A stretch of DNA of 64,000 nucleotides from Rhodoplanes sp046000175 (GCF_046000175.1 NZ_JBEOMB010000008.1:79628-143627); one strand, 5' to 3'; positions 1-10,900 are shown, numbered from the stretch's first letter. Notes: a model not told the origin generated them from the letters alone. Program-made: numbers and translations.

Positions 1-68
1 CGCGCTCCTCACCATGAAGGGCGCGGCACTGGTCGATCGAGCGGCGATAAAAGAGAGCGCCCCGTCCC

Positions 69-833
69 CTACCCGCGCGGCTTGCGGGCGGGCTTGCGCT
101 CGCTGGGCAGGCCCTGCGGGTCGAAGCCGACATAGATGATGTACTTGTCGAGGTCGGCCTGCGACGGCACCGGGACGGCGAGGTCCTCGGAGACGTGCGT
201 GAACGGCACGTTGGGCTGGCCGGGCGGCAGGGTCACGGGCAGGATGTAGAGCTTCGACCAGATCGTCTTCGGCTCGATTCCCTCGCGCACCAGCGCGTAG
301 CGCAGCGGGATCTGGGTCTCTCCCGGGGCGCCGGCCGGACCGAGGATCAGCCGCCCCTGCACGCCGATCTTGATCGACAGCGTGCCGGCATTGACGGCGC
401 ACTGGCGCGCCGTTCGCCCGAAGGTCGCCTGGTAGCGCAGGCCGAGCGCCTGGTCGGAGCCGGGCGCGTTCATCTGCAGGGTCGAGGCGCCCTGGCGGAT
501 GTCGACCGACGGGCAGTCCACCTCGAGGGCCGACAGGGTCGAGGCGCCGCCCGTCTGGCCGGCCTCGGCGGTTCCGCCGGCCGCCGCCTTGGCTTCGGAG
601 CCCGCGCCGAACAGGCTGCGGAAGCGGTCGGCGAAGCCGGGCGAGCCGGACTTCTCGCTCGGCGTCGGCTGGCCGCTGAAGAACTCGTCGGTCGACGAGC
701 AGGCCGCGACCGTCGCCGCGAGCAGCAGCGCGGCCGCCAGGCCGGCTGCCCGGCCCGCAGCCCGGTGCGACGCGACACGCGATCGAATCACGCTTGCCGT
801 TCCGACCGCCGTTCCGATCCCTCGCTCAGCCAT
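69..833 (-). CDS. putative outer/periplasmic lipoprotein, unknown function
   Basis: A 254-residue protein. A twin-basic N-terminus leads into a hydrophobic run (about residues 26–42) that ends in a lipobox-like VAAC followed by SS, so lipidation and export are likely. Next comes a low-complexity Ala/Gly/Ser/Pro linker, then a conserved-looking region (about 115–240) that starts with an LEVDCPSVDIRQG stretch. No enzymatic motif was recognised. The ATG at 833 was chosen because it sits just before the basic part of the signal; the frame stays open much further upstream but would run through the neighbouring acetyltransferase antisense. It lies downstream of the acetyltransferase on the same strand, with a 110-bp gap. 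Lipoprotein export is inferred; the function is unknown. Confidence 0.7.
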   Translation of the reverse strand: MAERGIGTAVGTASVIRSRVASHRAAGRAAGLAAALLLAATVAACSSTDEFFSGQPTPSEKSGSPGFADRFRSLFGAGSEAKAAAGGTAEAGQTGGASTLSALEVDCPSVDIRQGASTLQMNAPGSDQALGLRYQATFGRTARQCAVNAGTLSIKIGVQGRLILGPAGAPGETQIPLRYALVREGIEPKTIWSKLYILPVTLPPGQPNVPFTHVSEDLAVPVPSQADLDKYIIYVGFDPQGLPSERKPARKPRG

Positions 834-943
834 GATGTCCCCGTACGCTCGTTCCTGCGCCTCGCCCCGCGTCCTTGTCGATCCCAACCGTGGCGGACCC
901 GTGGCACCGCCCGTCCGGGACGGGCGCGGCCGGTCCGCCATGC

Positions 944-1531
944 TCAACGCGGCGGGTCGTCCTTCAGGCGGGCGTAGAGCAGGTGGTCCTGCCACAATCC
1001 ATTGATGCAGAGATACTGCCGCGCGTAGCCCTCGCGCACGAAGCCGCACGATTCGAGGAGCCGCATCGACGGCGCGTTGGTCGGGATGCAGGCGGCCTCC
1101 AGCCGGTGCAGCCGCAGTGCCGAGAAGGCGTAGGGGGCGAGCGCCCGCACCGCCTCGGTCATGAAGCCGCGCCGGGCATAGGGCTCGCCCATCCAGTAGC
1201 CGATGCTGCCCGCCTGGGCGACGCCGCGGCGGACATTGGCGAGGGTGAGGCCGCCGACCAGCGCCCGGTCGGCGCTGCGGAAGATGAAGTAGGCATAAGC
1301 CTGGTCGGTCCGCTGGTCCTCGGCGTAGCGCTTCAGCCGGCGGCGGAAGGCGCCGCGGGTGAGGTCGTCCATCGGCCAGGTCGGCTCCCACGGCGTCAGG
1401 AAGCCACGGCTGCGCTCGCGCAGCGCCGCCCATTCCTCGAAGTCGGACATCTGGGGCGGCCGCAGCATCACCCCCTTGCCCTCGATCGCGCCCGCCGGCT
1501 CGGCGAGACTGACGGTGCGGAAGAACGCCAT
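944..1531 (-). CDS. GNAT family N-acetyltransferase (RimJ/RimL-like)
   Basis: A 195-residue GNAT-fold protein that probably uses acetyl-CoA to acetylate a protein N-terminus or small amine. Recognisable parts are an N-terminal MLRPPQMSDFEEW strand typical of RimJ/RimL-type enzymes, the central YWMGEPYARRGFMTEAV segment (the acetyl-CoA pyrophosphate-binding loop with R-R-G), and the late NAPSMRLLESCGFVREG segment that ends many GNATs. The ATG at 1531 gives a clean N-terminus. An in-frame GTG at 1591 would overlap the stop of the upstream peptidase gene and adds only an Arg/Pro-rich stretch. A thrC–peptidase–acetyltransferase order is common in Hyphomicrobiales. The substrate is unknown. Confidence 0.82.
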   Translation of the reverse strand: MAFFRTVSLAEPAGAIEGKGVMLRPPQMSDFEEWAALRERSRGFLTPWEPTWPMDDLTRGAFRRRLKRYAEDQRTDQAYAYFIFRSADRALVGGLTLANVRRGVAQAGSIGYWMGEPYARRGFMTEAVRALAPYAFSALRLHRLEAACIPTNAPSMRLLESCGFVREGYARQYLCINGLWQDHLLYARLKDDPPR

Positions 1532-1587
1532 TGTCCGGGTCGCAGTGCCCGGCCGGCGACGGGGGGACCGGCGGATCGCCGGCGCCG

Positions 1588-2856
1588 TCACGCGGCCTTC
1601 GAGGGGAGACTTTCGGCGATCGCCGCGGCCGATTCAAGCCCGCCGGGTCCGAGCGCGGCAACGGCCGGGCGCGAGCGGGCGAGCAGCGCGCGGCCGGCGG
1701 CGCGGGCGCTGTCCACCGTCACGGCGTCGACCCGCGCGACGATCTCCTCCACGGTCATCACCCGGTCGTGGATGATCATCTGGCGGGCGAGCTGCTCGGC
1801 GCGCGCGCCCGAGCTCTCCAGCGCCATCAGCAGGCCGGACTTCATCTGCGCCTTGGCGCGGGCGACCTCGGCCTCGGTGAGCCCGTAGGCGGCCGCCTCC
1901 ATCTCGGCGACGACGACCCGCATCAGCTCCTTGGCGTCGGCGGCGTCGGTGCCGGCATAGAGGCCGAACAGGCCCGTGTCGGCATAGGGCGAGTGGAAGC
2001 AGTAGATCGAGTAGCACAGGCCGCGGGTCTCGCGGACCTCCTGGAACAACCGCGACGACATCCCGCCGCCGAGCACGTTGGTGAACACCTGCAGGCTGTA
2101 GAGGGTGGGGTCGCGCTGCGGCACGCCTTCCAGCGCCAGCGCGAGATGCGCCTGCTCGAGGTCGCGCGCCTCGACATGCACGCCACCATGGAAGCGGGCC
2201 GGCTCCGGCCGCCCCCGCGACGGACCGGCGAAGCCACCGAACAGCCGCTCGACCTTCTCCAGAACCACCTGATGGTTCACGGCGCCGGCCGCAGCCACCA
2301 CGGTTCCGGGACCGCGATAGTTGCGGCCCAGATAGTCGCGCAGCATCGCAGCGTCGATCGATCGCACCGTGTCGGGCGTGCCGAGAATCGAGCGGCCGAC
2401 CGGCTGGCCCGCATAGGCGGTCGCCTGCAGATAGTCGAACACCAGGTCGTCCGGCGTGTCCTCGAGGGCGCCGATCTCCTGGATGATGACGTTCTTCTCG
2501 CGGACGATCTCGTGGTCGTCGAAACGCGGGTTGGAGAGGATGTCGGCCAGCACCTCGAGGGCGAGCGGCACGTCCTCGCGCAGCATGCGGGCGTAGTAGG
2601 CCGTCACCTCGACGCCGGTGGCGGCGTTGAGGTCGCCGCCGACCGCCTCGATCTCCTCGGCGATCTGGCGGGCCGTGCGGCTCGCCGTGCCCTTGAACGC
2701 CATGTGCTCGAGGAAATGCGAGATGCCGTGCTCATCCGGCCGCTCGTGGCGGCTGCCGCAGTTGACCCAGACGCCGAGGGACGCGGTCTCGAGATGCGGC
2801 ATGTCGTCGGTGACGACGATCAGGCCGGACGGAAGACGCGACACCTCGACGGTCAT
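1588..2856 (-). CDS. M16 family zinc peptidase (mitochondrial processing peptidase-like)
   Basis: A 422-residue pitrilysin-family metallopeptidase. The inverted zinc motif HFLEH is at residues 47–51 within GISHFLEHMAFKG, and the downstream acidic helix (EIGALEDTPDDLVFDYLQ, around 115–130) supplies the third zinc ligand region. The C-terminal half holds the second M16 domain with an RETRGLCYSIY substrate-binding stretch, typical of bacterial relatives of processing peptidase beta subunits. The ATG start at 2856 overlaps the threonine synthase stop by 4 nt (ATGA), so the two are probably translationally coupled. The physiological substrate is unknown; a role in peptide turnover is inferred. Confidence 0.9.
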   Translation of the reverse strand: MTVEVSRLPSGLIVVTDDMPHLETASLGVWVNCGSRHERPDEHGISHFLEHMAFKGTASRTARQIAEEIEAVGGDLNAATGVEVTAYYARMLREDVPLALEVLADILSNPRFDDHEIVREKNVIIQEIGALEDTPDDLVFDYLQATAYAGQPVGRSILGTPDTVRSIDAAMLRDYLGRNYRGPGTVVAAAGAVNHQVVLEKVERLFGGFAGPSRGRPEPARFHGGVHVEARDLEQAHLALALEGVPQRDPTLYSLQVFTNVLGGGMSSRLFQEVRETRGLCYSIYCFHSPYADTGLFGLYAGTDAADAKELMRVVVAEMEAAAYGLTEAEVARAKAQMKSGLLMALESSGARAEQLARQMIIHDRVMTVEEIVARVDAVTVDSARAAGRALLARSRPAVAALGPGGLESAAAIAESLPSKAA

Positions 2857-4274
2857 GCGGCTGCTCCTGCGTCCGCGCTCGCCGCGCGGCTGTGGCTGAG
2901 AATGTGGCGGGCGACGGCGGCCTGGTCGGCCGGAAGGACCGTCGCGTGCTCGCGCCGGCCGGGCAGATCGGCGAGCCAGTCCGGCAGCCCCGGGCGGATG
3001 CCGCAGGCGGCCTCGACGGCGTCCGGGAACTTGGCCGGATGCGCCGTGGAGAGCACGACCATCGGCACCGACGGGTCGCGCGGCTCCTTCTCGGCGACCG
3101 CCATGGCGACCGCGGTGTGCGGATCGAGCAGATAGCCGGCCTCGCGCCGCACCGTGCGGATGGTCGCGGCGACCTCCTCCTCGGCGGCGCGGTCGGCCGC
3201 GAACAGGGCCCGCATGGCGCCGAGCGAACGGCCTGGAATAGTGAAGCCTTGTAATCGGGCGAGCGATGCCATTGCGGCCCGCACAGCCTTCGCGTCGCGC
3301 TCGCAGGCCTCGAACAGCAGGCGCTCGAAGTTCGACGACACCTGGATGTCCATCGACGGCGACGTGGTCGCCACCACGTCGCGAACCTGATAGGTGCCGG
3401 TGGCGAGCGTGCGCGCGAGAATGTCGTTGACGTTGGTCGCGACCAGCAGCCGGTCGACCGGCAGGCCCATGCGGGCCGCCACATAGCCGGAGAACACGTC
3501 GCCGAAATTGCCGGTCGGCACCGTGAACGCGACCTTCCGGTGCGGCGCGCCGAGCGCCGCGGCGGCGGCGAAATAATAGACGACCTGGGCGACGAGCCGG
3601 GCGAAGTTGATCGAGTTGACGCCGGAGAGCCGCACCCGGTCGCGGAACGGGTGGTCGTTGAACAGGCCCTTCACGATCGCCTGGCAGTCGTCGAAGGTGC
3701 CTTCGATAGCGAGCGCGTGGACGTTGTCGGCGCCCGCCGTGGTCATCATCCGGCGCTGCACGTCGGAGACGCGCCCTTGCGGGAACAGCACGAAGAGGTC
3801 GGCCTGGGCCGAGCCGCGGAACGCCTCGACGGCGGCGCCGCCGGTGTCGCCCGAGGTGGCGACCACGATGGTCGAGCGCTCGCCGCGCGCCGCCAGCGCA
3901 TGGTCCATCAGGCGCGACAGCACCTGCATGGCCAGATCCTTGAAGGCCAGCGTCGGCCCGTGGAACAGCTCCAGCACGAAGGTCGACGGCGCGACCTGCA
4001 CGAGCGGCACCACGGCCGGATGGCGGAACGTGTCGTAGGCCTCGCGCGCCATGCGGGAAAGGTCGGTCGCCGTCAGCGTGTCGCCGACGAACGGCGCCAC
4101 CACCTCGGTGAACACCTCCGCATAAGGGCGTCCGGCGAAGCCGGCCATGGTCGCGGCGTCGAGCCCGGGCCACGCCTCGGGCACGTAGAGGCCGCCGTCG
4201 CGGGCGAGGCCGGCGAGGGTGACGTCCATGAAGCCGAGCGGCGGCGCCTCGCCGCGGGTGGAGATGTACTGCAC
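2853..4274 (-). CDS. thrC: threonine synthase
   Basis: A 473-residue PLP enzyme that converts O-phosphohomoserine to threonine and phosphate, the last step of threonine biosynthesis in the cytosol. It begins with the characteristic MQYISTRG motif. The PLP-binding lysine is K112 in HGPTLAFKDLAMQ. The phosphate-binding ATSGDTGGAA loop and a VPTGNFGDVFSG segment follow, all typical of the long (class I, fungal/proteobacterial) ThrC. It is the first gene of a minus-strand unit with the M16 peptidase. A 231-bp divergent intergenic region separates it from addB. The start is set by the conserved N-terminus. Confidence 0.96.
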   Translation of the reverse strand: MQYISTRGEAPPLGFMDVTLAGLARDGGLYVPEAWPGLDAATMAGFAGRPYAEVFTEVVAPFVGDTLTATDLSRMAREAYDTFRHPAVVPLVQVAPSTFVLELFHGPTLAFKDLAMQVLSRLMDHALAARGERSTIVVATSGDTGGAAVEAFRGSAQADLFVLFPQGRVSDVQRRMMTTAGADNVHALAIEGTFDDCQAIVKGLFNDHPFRDRVRLSGVNSINFARLVAQVVYYFAAAAALGAPHRKVAFTVPTGNFGDVFSGYVAARMGLPVDRLLVATNVNDILARTLATGTYQVRDVVATTSPSMDIQVSSNFERLLFEACERDAKAVRAAMASLARLQGFTIPGRSLGAMRALFAADRAAEEEVAATIRTVRREAGYLLDPHTAVAMAVAEKEPRDPSVPMVVLSTAHPAKFPDAVEAACGIRPGLPDWLADLPGRREHATVLPADQAAVARHILSHSRAASADAGAAA

Positions 4275-4505
4275 GTGTCCTCACTGCCTCGAGGGGACCG
4301 CGCGCGTTCGGCGCGCCGAAATCCCCCGCCGGGGCCGGCGACGGGCCGGCCGGTCATGACCAAATCTCTGGAAAGCCTACCGTTCCGGGACTGGTGCCGG
4401 TCCCTGCGGCCGGCGACCCGGCACACTAGTCGGAACCGCGGAGGCACACAAGAAAGGCGATCGCGCCCTCGCATTCCTGCGGACGAATCCGGTTAAGCTC
4501 CGGCC
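4275..4505. promoter_or_regulatory. divergent thrC/addB intergenic region
   Basis: A gap of 231 bp between the divergent thrC and addB genes, so promoters for both are expected here. It contains GC-rich short palindromes such as GGGCCGGCCGG. I could not assign clear -35/-10 boxes or an operator. Confidence 0.3.
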
Positions 4506-7500
4506 ATGCCCAGCTCGCCCGAACATCCGGTGCCAAAGCCTCCCGCACCCCGCGTCTACACGATTCCGGCCGCCGTGCCGTTCCTGCCCACGCTTGCGGC
4601 TGCCCTCCTGGAGGGGCGGCTGGTGCCGGGCTTCTCGGCCGCGGCCGACCCGCTGGCGCTCGCCGGCGTGACGCTCTATCTGCCCACCCGCCGGGCCTGC
4701 CGGACCGCCCGGGACGTGTTCTTCGCGGCGATGGGCCGCGACGGTGCCGTGCTGCCCCGGATCGTCGCGCTCGGCGACATCGACGAGGACGAGCTGGCCT
4801 TCTCGGCCGCGGGCCGCGGCGCGGAGGCCGCAGGCGCCGACGCCGCCGCCCTGCCCGAGGCGCTCGACCTGCCCCCCGCCCTGCCCGGCCTGTCGCGCCG
4901 GCTGCTGCTCGCCCGCCTCGTCCTCGCCTGGGCCAAGACCCTGCGCCGCAGGACCGCCGAGCAGGCGCCCGTCGTAGTCGACACCCCGGCGGCGGCGCTC
5001 GCCATGGCCGACCAGCTCGCCCGGCTGATCGACGACATGACCACCCGGGGCGTCCCGTGGACCGCCCTCGACACCCTCGTCCCGGAGGAGCACGACCGCT
5101 ACTGGGGCCTGACGCTGGAGTTCCTGGCGGTCGCCCGCGAGGCATGGCCGGCGCTGCTGGCCGAGCGGAACACCATCGAGCCGGCCGCCCGCCGCGATCT
5201 CCTGATCGCCGCCGAGGCCGCCCGCATCGCGGCGCGGGCCGAGGGGCCGGTGATCGTCGCCGGCTCGACCGGCTCGATGCCGGCGACGGCCCGCTTCATC
5301 GCCACGGTGGCGCGGCTGCCGCACGGCGCCGTGGTGCTGCCCGGCCTCGACACGGCACTCGACGACGAGTCATGGGCGGCCATCGACGGCGTGGCGGACG
5401 GCTCGGGGCTGGCGCCGGGCCGCTCCGGCCTTGGGCCGGAGCCCGAGTGCGGCCACCCGCAATTCGCCCTGCACGGCCTGCTGGCCGGCTTGGGGCTGAG
5501 GCGCGCCGACGTGGTGCCGCTCGGCACCCCGCCCCGGCACGACCGCGGCGTGCTGCTCTCCGAGGCGTTGCGGCCGGCTCCGACCACCCATCTGTGGCAA
5601 AGGCGGCTGGCCGACGCGGACTTCACCGGGGCGGTGCGCGACGGCATGCCGGGCCTCTCCGTGATCGAGGCGGCGAACGCCGAGGAGGAGGCGCTCGCCA
5701 TCGCGGTCGTGCTGCGCGAGGCGCTGGAAGAGCCCGGCCGCACCGCGGCGCTCGCGACCCCGGACCGGGCGCTGGCGCGCCGCGTCGCCGCCGCGCTCGG
5801 CCGCTGGGGCGTGACCGTGTCGGACACCGGCGGCCAGCCGCTCGCCGACGCCCCGGCCGGCGTGTTCGCCCGCCTCGCCGCCGAGACGGCGCTCGGCGAG
5901 GTCGCGCCGGTGCCGCTGCTGGCGCTCTTGAAGCACCCGCTCGCCCGGCTCGGCCGCGACGCGGCGGAGCACGCCCGCGCCGTCGCGGCGCTGGAGCGCG
6001 CGGTGCTGCGCGGGCCGCGGCCGCGCCTCGGCACGGCCGGCCTCGCCCACGCGCTCGCCACCATCGCCACCGAGGTGGCGAAGCTGCAGGCCGGCGAGGA
6101 GTCGACCCTCCACCCGGCCGATCCGCGGGCCCGGCTGCGGGCGCACGAGCTGGACGCCGCGACCGCCCTGGTCGCGCGCCTGACCGCCGCGCTGGCGCCG
6201 CTGGAAAAGCTCGACTCGCGAAAACCGCAGGGGCTGGCGGCGCTCGCCGCCGCGCATCGCGCCGTGATCGAGGCGCTGTCCGACGACGGCGCCCACGGGA
6301 TCGTCGCCTTCGCGGGGGCGGACGGCGGCGCGCTCGCCGACACCTTCGACAAGCTCGTCGACGAGGCGGCGGCCGAGACGTTTCCGGTGGCGACCGAGGA
6401 CTATGCCGAGCTGTTCCGCACCGCCGTCGCCGACCGCGTGGTGCGGCCGCCGCCGGTCGCGGGAGCCCGCCTGCACATTCTCGGCCTGCTCGAAGCGCGG
6501 CTCGTGACGGTCGACCGTTTCGTGCTGGGCGGCCTCGCCGAAGGCGTGTGGCCGCCGGCCGCGGCGAGCGACCCGTGGCTCAGCCGCGGCATGCGCCACG
6601 CCCTGGGTCTCGACCTGCCAGAGCGCCGCATCGGCCTGTCGGCGCACGACTTCGCCCAGCTCGCCGGCTCCGCCCCCGAGGTGGTGATGACGCGGCCCGG
6701 CAAGGTCGGCGGCGCGCCGGTCGCCGCCTCGCGCTTCTTGCAGCGGCTCGCCGCCGTCGCCGGCCCGGCCTGGAAGGACGTCGTGAGACGCGGCGAGGCG
6801 TATCTGGATCTCGCGCGAAAGCTCGATCGGCCGGACGGGCCGCCGAAGCGCGTCGCCCGGCCGGAGCCCAAGCCGCCGCGCGACGTGCGCCCCGTGTCGC
6901 TCTCGGTCACCGAGATCGAGCACTGGCTGCGCGATCCCTACACGATCTATGCGAAGCACATCCTGCGGCTGTCGCCGCTCGATCCGGTGGATCTGCCACC
7001 CGGCGCCAAGGACCGCGGCATCGCCATCCACGCGGCGATCGGCACGTTCTGCGAGCGCTACGCCGCGGCGCTGCCCGACGACCCCCTCGCCGCACTCCTG
7101 GAGATCGGCCGGCAGGAATTCGCCAAGCTCGACGACACGCCGGAGGCACGCGCCTTCTGGTGGCCGCGCTTCACCGAGATCGCCCGCTGGTTCGTGCGCT
7201 TCGAGCGCGAGCGCCGCGCCGACGGCACGGTCGTGACCGCCGAGATCAAGGGCGAACTCGACATTCCGCTCGGCGAGGGCCGCGCCTTCCGGCTGCGCGC
7301 CCGCGCCGACCGCATCGAGCGCCATCCCGACGGCTCGTTCGCCATTCTCGACTTCAAGACCGGGGCGCCGCCCTCCTCCAAGCAGGTGCGGCTCGGCCTC
7401 TCGCCGCAGCTCACGCTCGAAGGCGCGATTCTGCGCGGCGGCGGCTTCGACGGGCTGCCGCCCGGTGCCGGGCTCGACGAGCTCGCCTATGTGCGCCTCA

Positions 7501-7727
7501 CCGGCGGCGACCCGGCCGGCGAATGCTGTCCGGTCGATCTCGAGACGCAGTCGCCCGATGCCGCCGCCGACGCCGCGCTCGGCAAGCTGATCGGGCTGGT
7601 GAAGAAGTTCGACGACCCGGAGACGCCCTACCGCTCGCTGGTGCTCTCGATGTGGAAGAGCCGCTACGGCACCTACGACGACCTCGCCCGCGTGAAGGAG
7701 TGGTCGACCGGAGAGGGGGGCGAGTGA
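4506..7727 (+). CDS. addB: double-strand break repair protein AddB
   Basis: A 1073-residue subunit of the AddAB helicase–nuclease that resects DNA ends for RecA-dependent repair (the RecBCD counterpart). The N-terminal half is the degenerate UvrD-like helicase domain with a VTLYLPTRRACR stretch instead of a canonical Walker A, as expected of alphaproteobacterial AddB. The C-terminal nuclease domain has the PD-(D/E)XK signature ILDFKTG near residue 949 followed by SKQVRLGLSPQLTLEGA. I do not see the cysteine cluster that forms an Fe–S site in Bacillus AddB. It starts at an ATG 231 bp from divergent thrC; addA follows after a repeat-filled gap of 226 bp. Confidence 0.95.
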   Translation: MPSSPEHPVPKPPAPRVYTIPAAVPFLPTLAAALLEGRLVPGFSAAADPLALAGVTLYLPTRRACRTARDVFFAAMGRDGAVLPRIVALGDIDEDELAFSAAGRGAEAAGADAAALPEALDLPPALPGLSRRLLLARLVLAWAKTLRRRTAEQAPVVVDTPAAALAMADQLARLIDDMTTRGVPWTALDTLVPEEHDRYWGLTLEFLAVAREAWPALLAERNTIEPAARRDLLIAAEAARIAARAEGPVIVAGSTGSMPATARFIATVARLPHGAVVLPGLDTALDDESWAAIDGVADGSGLAPGRSGLGPEPECGHPQFALHGLLAGLGLRRADVVPLGTPPRHDRGVLLSEALRPAPTTHLWQRRLADADFTGAVRDGMPGLSVIEAANAEEEALAIAVVLREALEEPGRTAALATPDRALARRVAAALGRWGVTVSDTGGQPLADAPAGVFARLAAETALGEVAPVPLLALLKHPLARLGRDAAEHARAVAALERAVLRGPRPRLGTAGLAHALATIATEVAKLQAGEESTLHPADPRARLRAHELDAATALVARLTAALAPLEKLDSRKPQGLAALAAAHRAVIEALSDDGAHGIVAFAGADGGALADTFDKLVDEAAAETFPVATEDYAELFRTAVADRVVRPPPVAGARLHILGLLEARLVTVDRFVLGGLAEGVWPPAAASDPWLSRGMRHALGLDLPERRIGLSAHDFAQLAGSAPEVVMTRPGKVGGAPVAASRFLQRLAAVAGPAWKDVVRRGEAYLDLARKLDRPDGPPKRVARPEPKPPRDVRPVSLSVTEIEHWLRDPYTIYAKHILRLSPLDPVDLPPGAKDRGIAIHAAIGTFCERYAAALPDDPLAALLEIGRQEFAKLDDTPEARAFWWPRFTEIARWFVRFERERRADGTVVTAEIKGELDIPLGEGRAFRLRARADRIERHPDGSFAILDFKTGAPPSSKQVRLGLSPQLTLEGAILRGGGFDGLPPGAGLDELAYVRLTGGDPAGECCPVDLETQSPDAAADAALGKLIGLVKKFDDPETPYRSLVLSMWKSRYGTYDDLARVKEWSTGEGGE

Positions 7728-7760
7728 TGCGCGACATTTTACGACGCGCCGCCGCCTGTC

Positions 7761-7926
7761 CTTCTCCCCGCGCGCGGGGTCGCGCTCTCGCGCGACAAGA
7801 CGGTGGCTCGCCGCGCAGCGGCGAGTCGGATGAGGGGGCGCCTCCGTATCCTCGACACGCCCCCTCACCCGGGCTTCGCGCCTTCGGCGCAAACCCCGAC
7901 CTCTCCCCGCACGCGGGGAGAGGTGA
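7761..7926. repeat. dispersed palindromic repeat, family C (CTCTCCCCGC type)
   Basis: This fills the addB–addA gap. Each end carries a CTTCTCCCCGCGCGCGGGG or CTCTCCCCGCACGCGGGGAG palindrome, and the interior has GAGGGGGCG/CCCCCTCACCC complements, so the whole segment can fold into a long hairpin. A second copy is at about 31991–32167. It is an intergenic element rather than a gene; if addB and addA are co-transcribed it lies in their message. Confidence 0.75.
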
Positions 7927-7953
7927 CGGCAGCGCGCTGCGAGAGGCCCGAGC

Positions 7954-10900
7954 ATGAGTCGCCCGAAAATCATCCCGGTCGATGTCACGACCGTGCAGGC
8001 CGAGGCGGCGGATCCGGATGCCTCGGTGTTCGTGTCAGCCAATGCCGGCTCGGGCAAGACGCACGTGCTGGCGCAGCGGGTGATCCGATTGCTGCTCGCC
8101 GGCGTCGATCCGGCGAAGATTCTCTGCATCACCTTCACCAAGGCGGCGGCCGCCAACATGGCGGACCGCGTCTTCGGGCAGCTCGCCGGCTGGATTTCGC
8201 TCGACGACGCGGCGCTCGATGAGAAGCTCACCAGTCTCGGAGTCAAATCCATCACGGCGCGCGACCGCGAGCAGGCGCGAAAACTGTTCGCCGCGGCGCT
8301 CGACACGCCGGGCGGTCTGAAGGTGGAGACCATCCACGCCTTCTGCACGCGCCTCCTGCAGCGTTTTCCGTTCGAGGCCGGCGTGCCGGCGCATTTCTCC
8401 GTGCTGGACGACCGCGCCACCGACGAGCTTCTGGACCGCTCCACCATGGCGGTGCTGCTCGACGCCACGGCCGACCCCGGCTCGCCGACCGGCCGGGCGC
8501 TCGCGGCCGCGCTCGCCGCCGCCGCCGACCAGACGCTGCGCGACCTCGTCCGCGAGGCGGTGTTCCGCCGCCACGCGCTGACCGCCTGGATCGACGCGCA
8601 TGGCGGCCTGCAGGGCGCCTTGGAGAACCTGTCGACGTCGCTCGGCGTCACGAGCGACGATACGATCGCGGCGATCGACAAGGCGATCGTCGACGGGCCG
8701 ATCCTGCCGGCCGCCGACTGGGCCTCGGTCGCCGCCGTCTGCAAGGGCGGCACGGCGAACGACCAGAAGCAGTGCGCCCGCTTTACGGCCGCCGCGGCGG
8801 CGCGCGGGGCGGAGCAGATCGAGGCCTATCTGGACGTCTTCCTCACCGGCAAGCGCGAGCGACGAAAATCGCTCGTCACGTCGGGCATCGCCAAGAAGCA
8901 TCCGGGGCTCGCCGAGCGACTGACGGTCGAGCAGGAGCGCGTGATCGCTCTCGTGGCGCGGCGCGATGCCGTCGCGGCGCGCGACCGCACCGCGGCCCTC
9001 ATCACGCTCGCGGCCGCCGTGATCGCCCGTTACGTCGCCGAGAAGAACCGCCGCGGCTTCCTCGACTACGACGACCTGATCGACCGCACCCTCGCGCTCC
9101 TTCAGCAGACCGCGCCCGGCTGGGTGCACTACAAGCTCGACCGCGCCATCGACCACGTGCTGATCGACGAGGCGCAGGACACGAGCCCGAAGCAGTGGGA
9201 GATCATCCGCCTCCTGGTCGCCGAGTTCACGGCCGGGGCCGGCGCGCGGCCGATCCGCCGCACCGTCTTCGCGGTCGGCGACGAGAAGCAGTCGATCTTC
9301 TCGTTCCAGGGCGCCGTGCCGAAGGAGTTCGCCCGCATGCGGCGGCACTTCGAGACCGCCCACAAGGCGGCGGGCCTGACCTTCCACCGGCGCGACTTCA
9401 AGGTGTCGTTCCGCTCCGGCGCCAACATTCTCGGCGCCGTCGACGCGGTGTTCGCGGCGCCCGAGATGTTCGCCAGCATCACGTCGGACGCCGACGGGAT
9501 TCCGCCGCACATTGCGCTCCCCGACGCGGCGCCCGGCATCGTCGAGGTGTGGCCGCTGACGCCGCCCGATCCACGCGACGAGATCGAGGGCTGGGACGCG
9601 CCGTTCGACAAAACGATCGAGACGAGCCCGCAGGTCAAGCTCGCGCGACAGATTGCGCAGACGATCCGCGCGCTGATCGACGCCGGCGCGCCGGCCGGCC
9701 ACGAGAGCCGGCCGCTGCGCGCCGGCGACGTGCTGGTGCTGGTGCGCCAGCGCGGGCCCATGTTCGAGGCGATCATCCGGGCGCTCGGCGAGGCGCGCGT
9801 GCCGGTCGCCGGCGCCGATCGGCTGACGCTGACCGAGCATGTCGCCGTCGTCGACCTGATGGCGCTGGCCGACGCGATCCTGCTGCCGGCCGACGATCTC
9901 GCGCTGGCGATCGCGCTCAAGAGCCCGCTGCTCGGCTTCGACGACGACATGCTGTTCCGCCTCGCCCACGGCCGGCGCGGCACGCTGCACGCGGCGCTGA
10001 TGGCCGCGGCCGGCGACGATCCCGTCGTCGCCGACGCGGCGGCGCGCTTCGATCGCTGCGCCGAGGCGGCGCGGCGCTGCGGACCGTTCGACTTCTTCGC
10101 CCGGCTGCTCGGCCCGGAGGGCGGGCGCAAGACAATCCTCGCCCGCCTCGGCCACGAGGCGAACGACGCGCTCGACGAGTTCCTGGCGCTGGCGCTCGAC
10201 TTCGAGCGGCGCGAGACGCCGTCGCTGCAGGGCTTCGTCGCCTGGCTGCGCGCCGCCGAAAGCGAGATCAAGCGCGACATGGAGATCCGCCGCGACGAGG
10301 TGCGGGTGATGACCGTGCACGGCGCCAAGGGCCTCGAGGCGCCGCTGGTGTTCCTGGCCGACACGACGCAGCCGCCCTCCGGCCCGCGGCCGCCGCGGCT
10401 TCTCACCTTGCCGACCGAGCACCTCGCCCCCGGCGCGCCGGGGGCGCCGGTGTGGGCCGGCCGCAAGGAGCAGGATCCGCCGGCGCTCGCCGCGGCCCGC
10501 GCGGCCGCCGCCCGCGAGGCCGAGGACGAGTACCGAAGGCTCCTCTACGTGGCGATGACGCGCGCCGCCCACCGCCTGGTCGTCTGCGGCTGCGCCGGTG
10601 CCAAGAAGCCGCCGGCCGGCTGCTGGCACGAGCTGATCACGACGCAGCTCGCCGGCAAGCCGGGCGTGACGGAGGAGACGCTTCCCGGCCACGACGCGCC
10701 GGTCCGCATCTATCGCAAGGTGGCGGCCGAGCCCCTGCCCGAACCCACCCCGGCGGCGGAGGCCACGTCGCCGTCCGCGTCGCCGGAGTCGGAACCGGCC
10801 TGGCTGCGCGCGCCGGTCGCCACCGACACGGCGGCGCCCGCCGCCGTCTCGCCCTCGCGCGCCCTCGACGAGGATCGGCCCGCCGTCCCGCGCCGCGTCG

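Noticed and set aside
14..130. Short plus-strand ORF at the left edge
   Set aside because: It overlaps the 3' end of the lipoprotein gene antisense, is very short and has no recognisable feature.
5370..8753. Long minus-strand open frame over addB/addA
   Set aside because: Arg/Gly/Ala-rich shadow frame opposite two well-defined genes, caused by high GC; no domain. The same applies to other long antisense frames such as those opposite gyrB, miaB and rimP–nusA.
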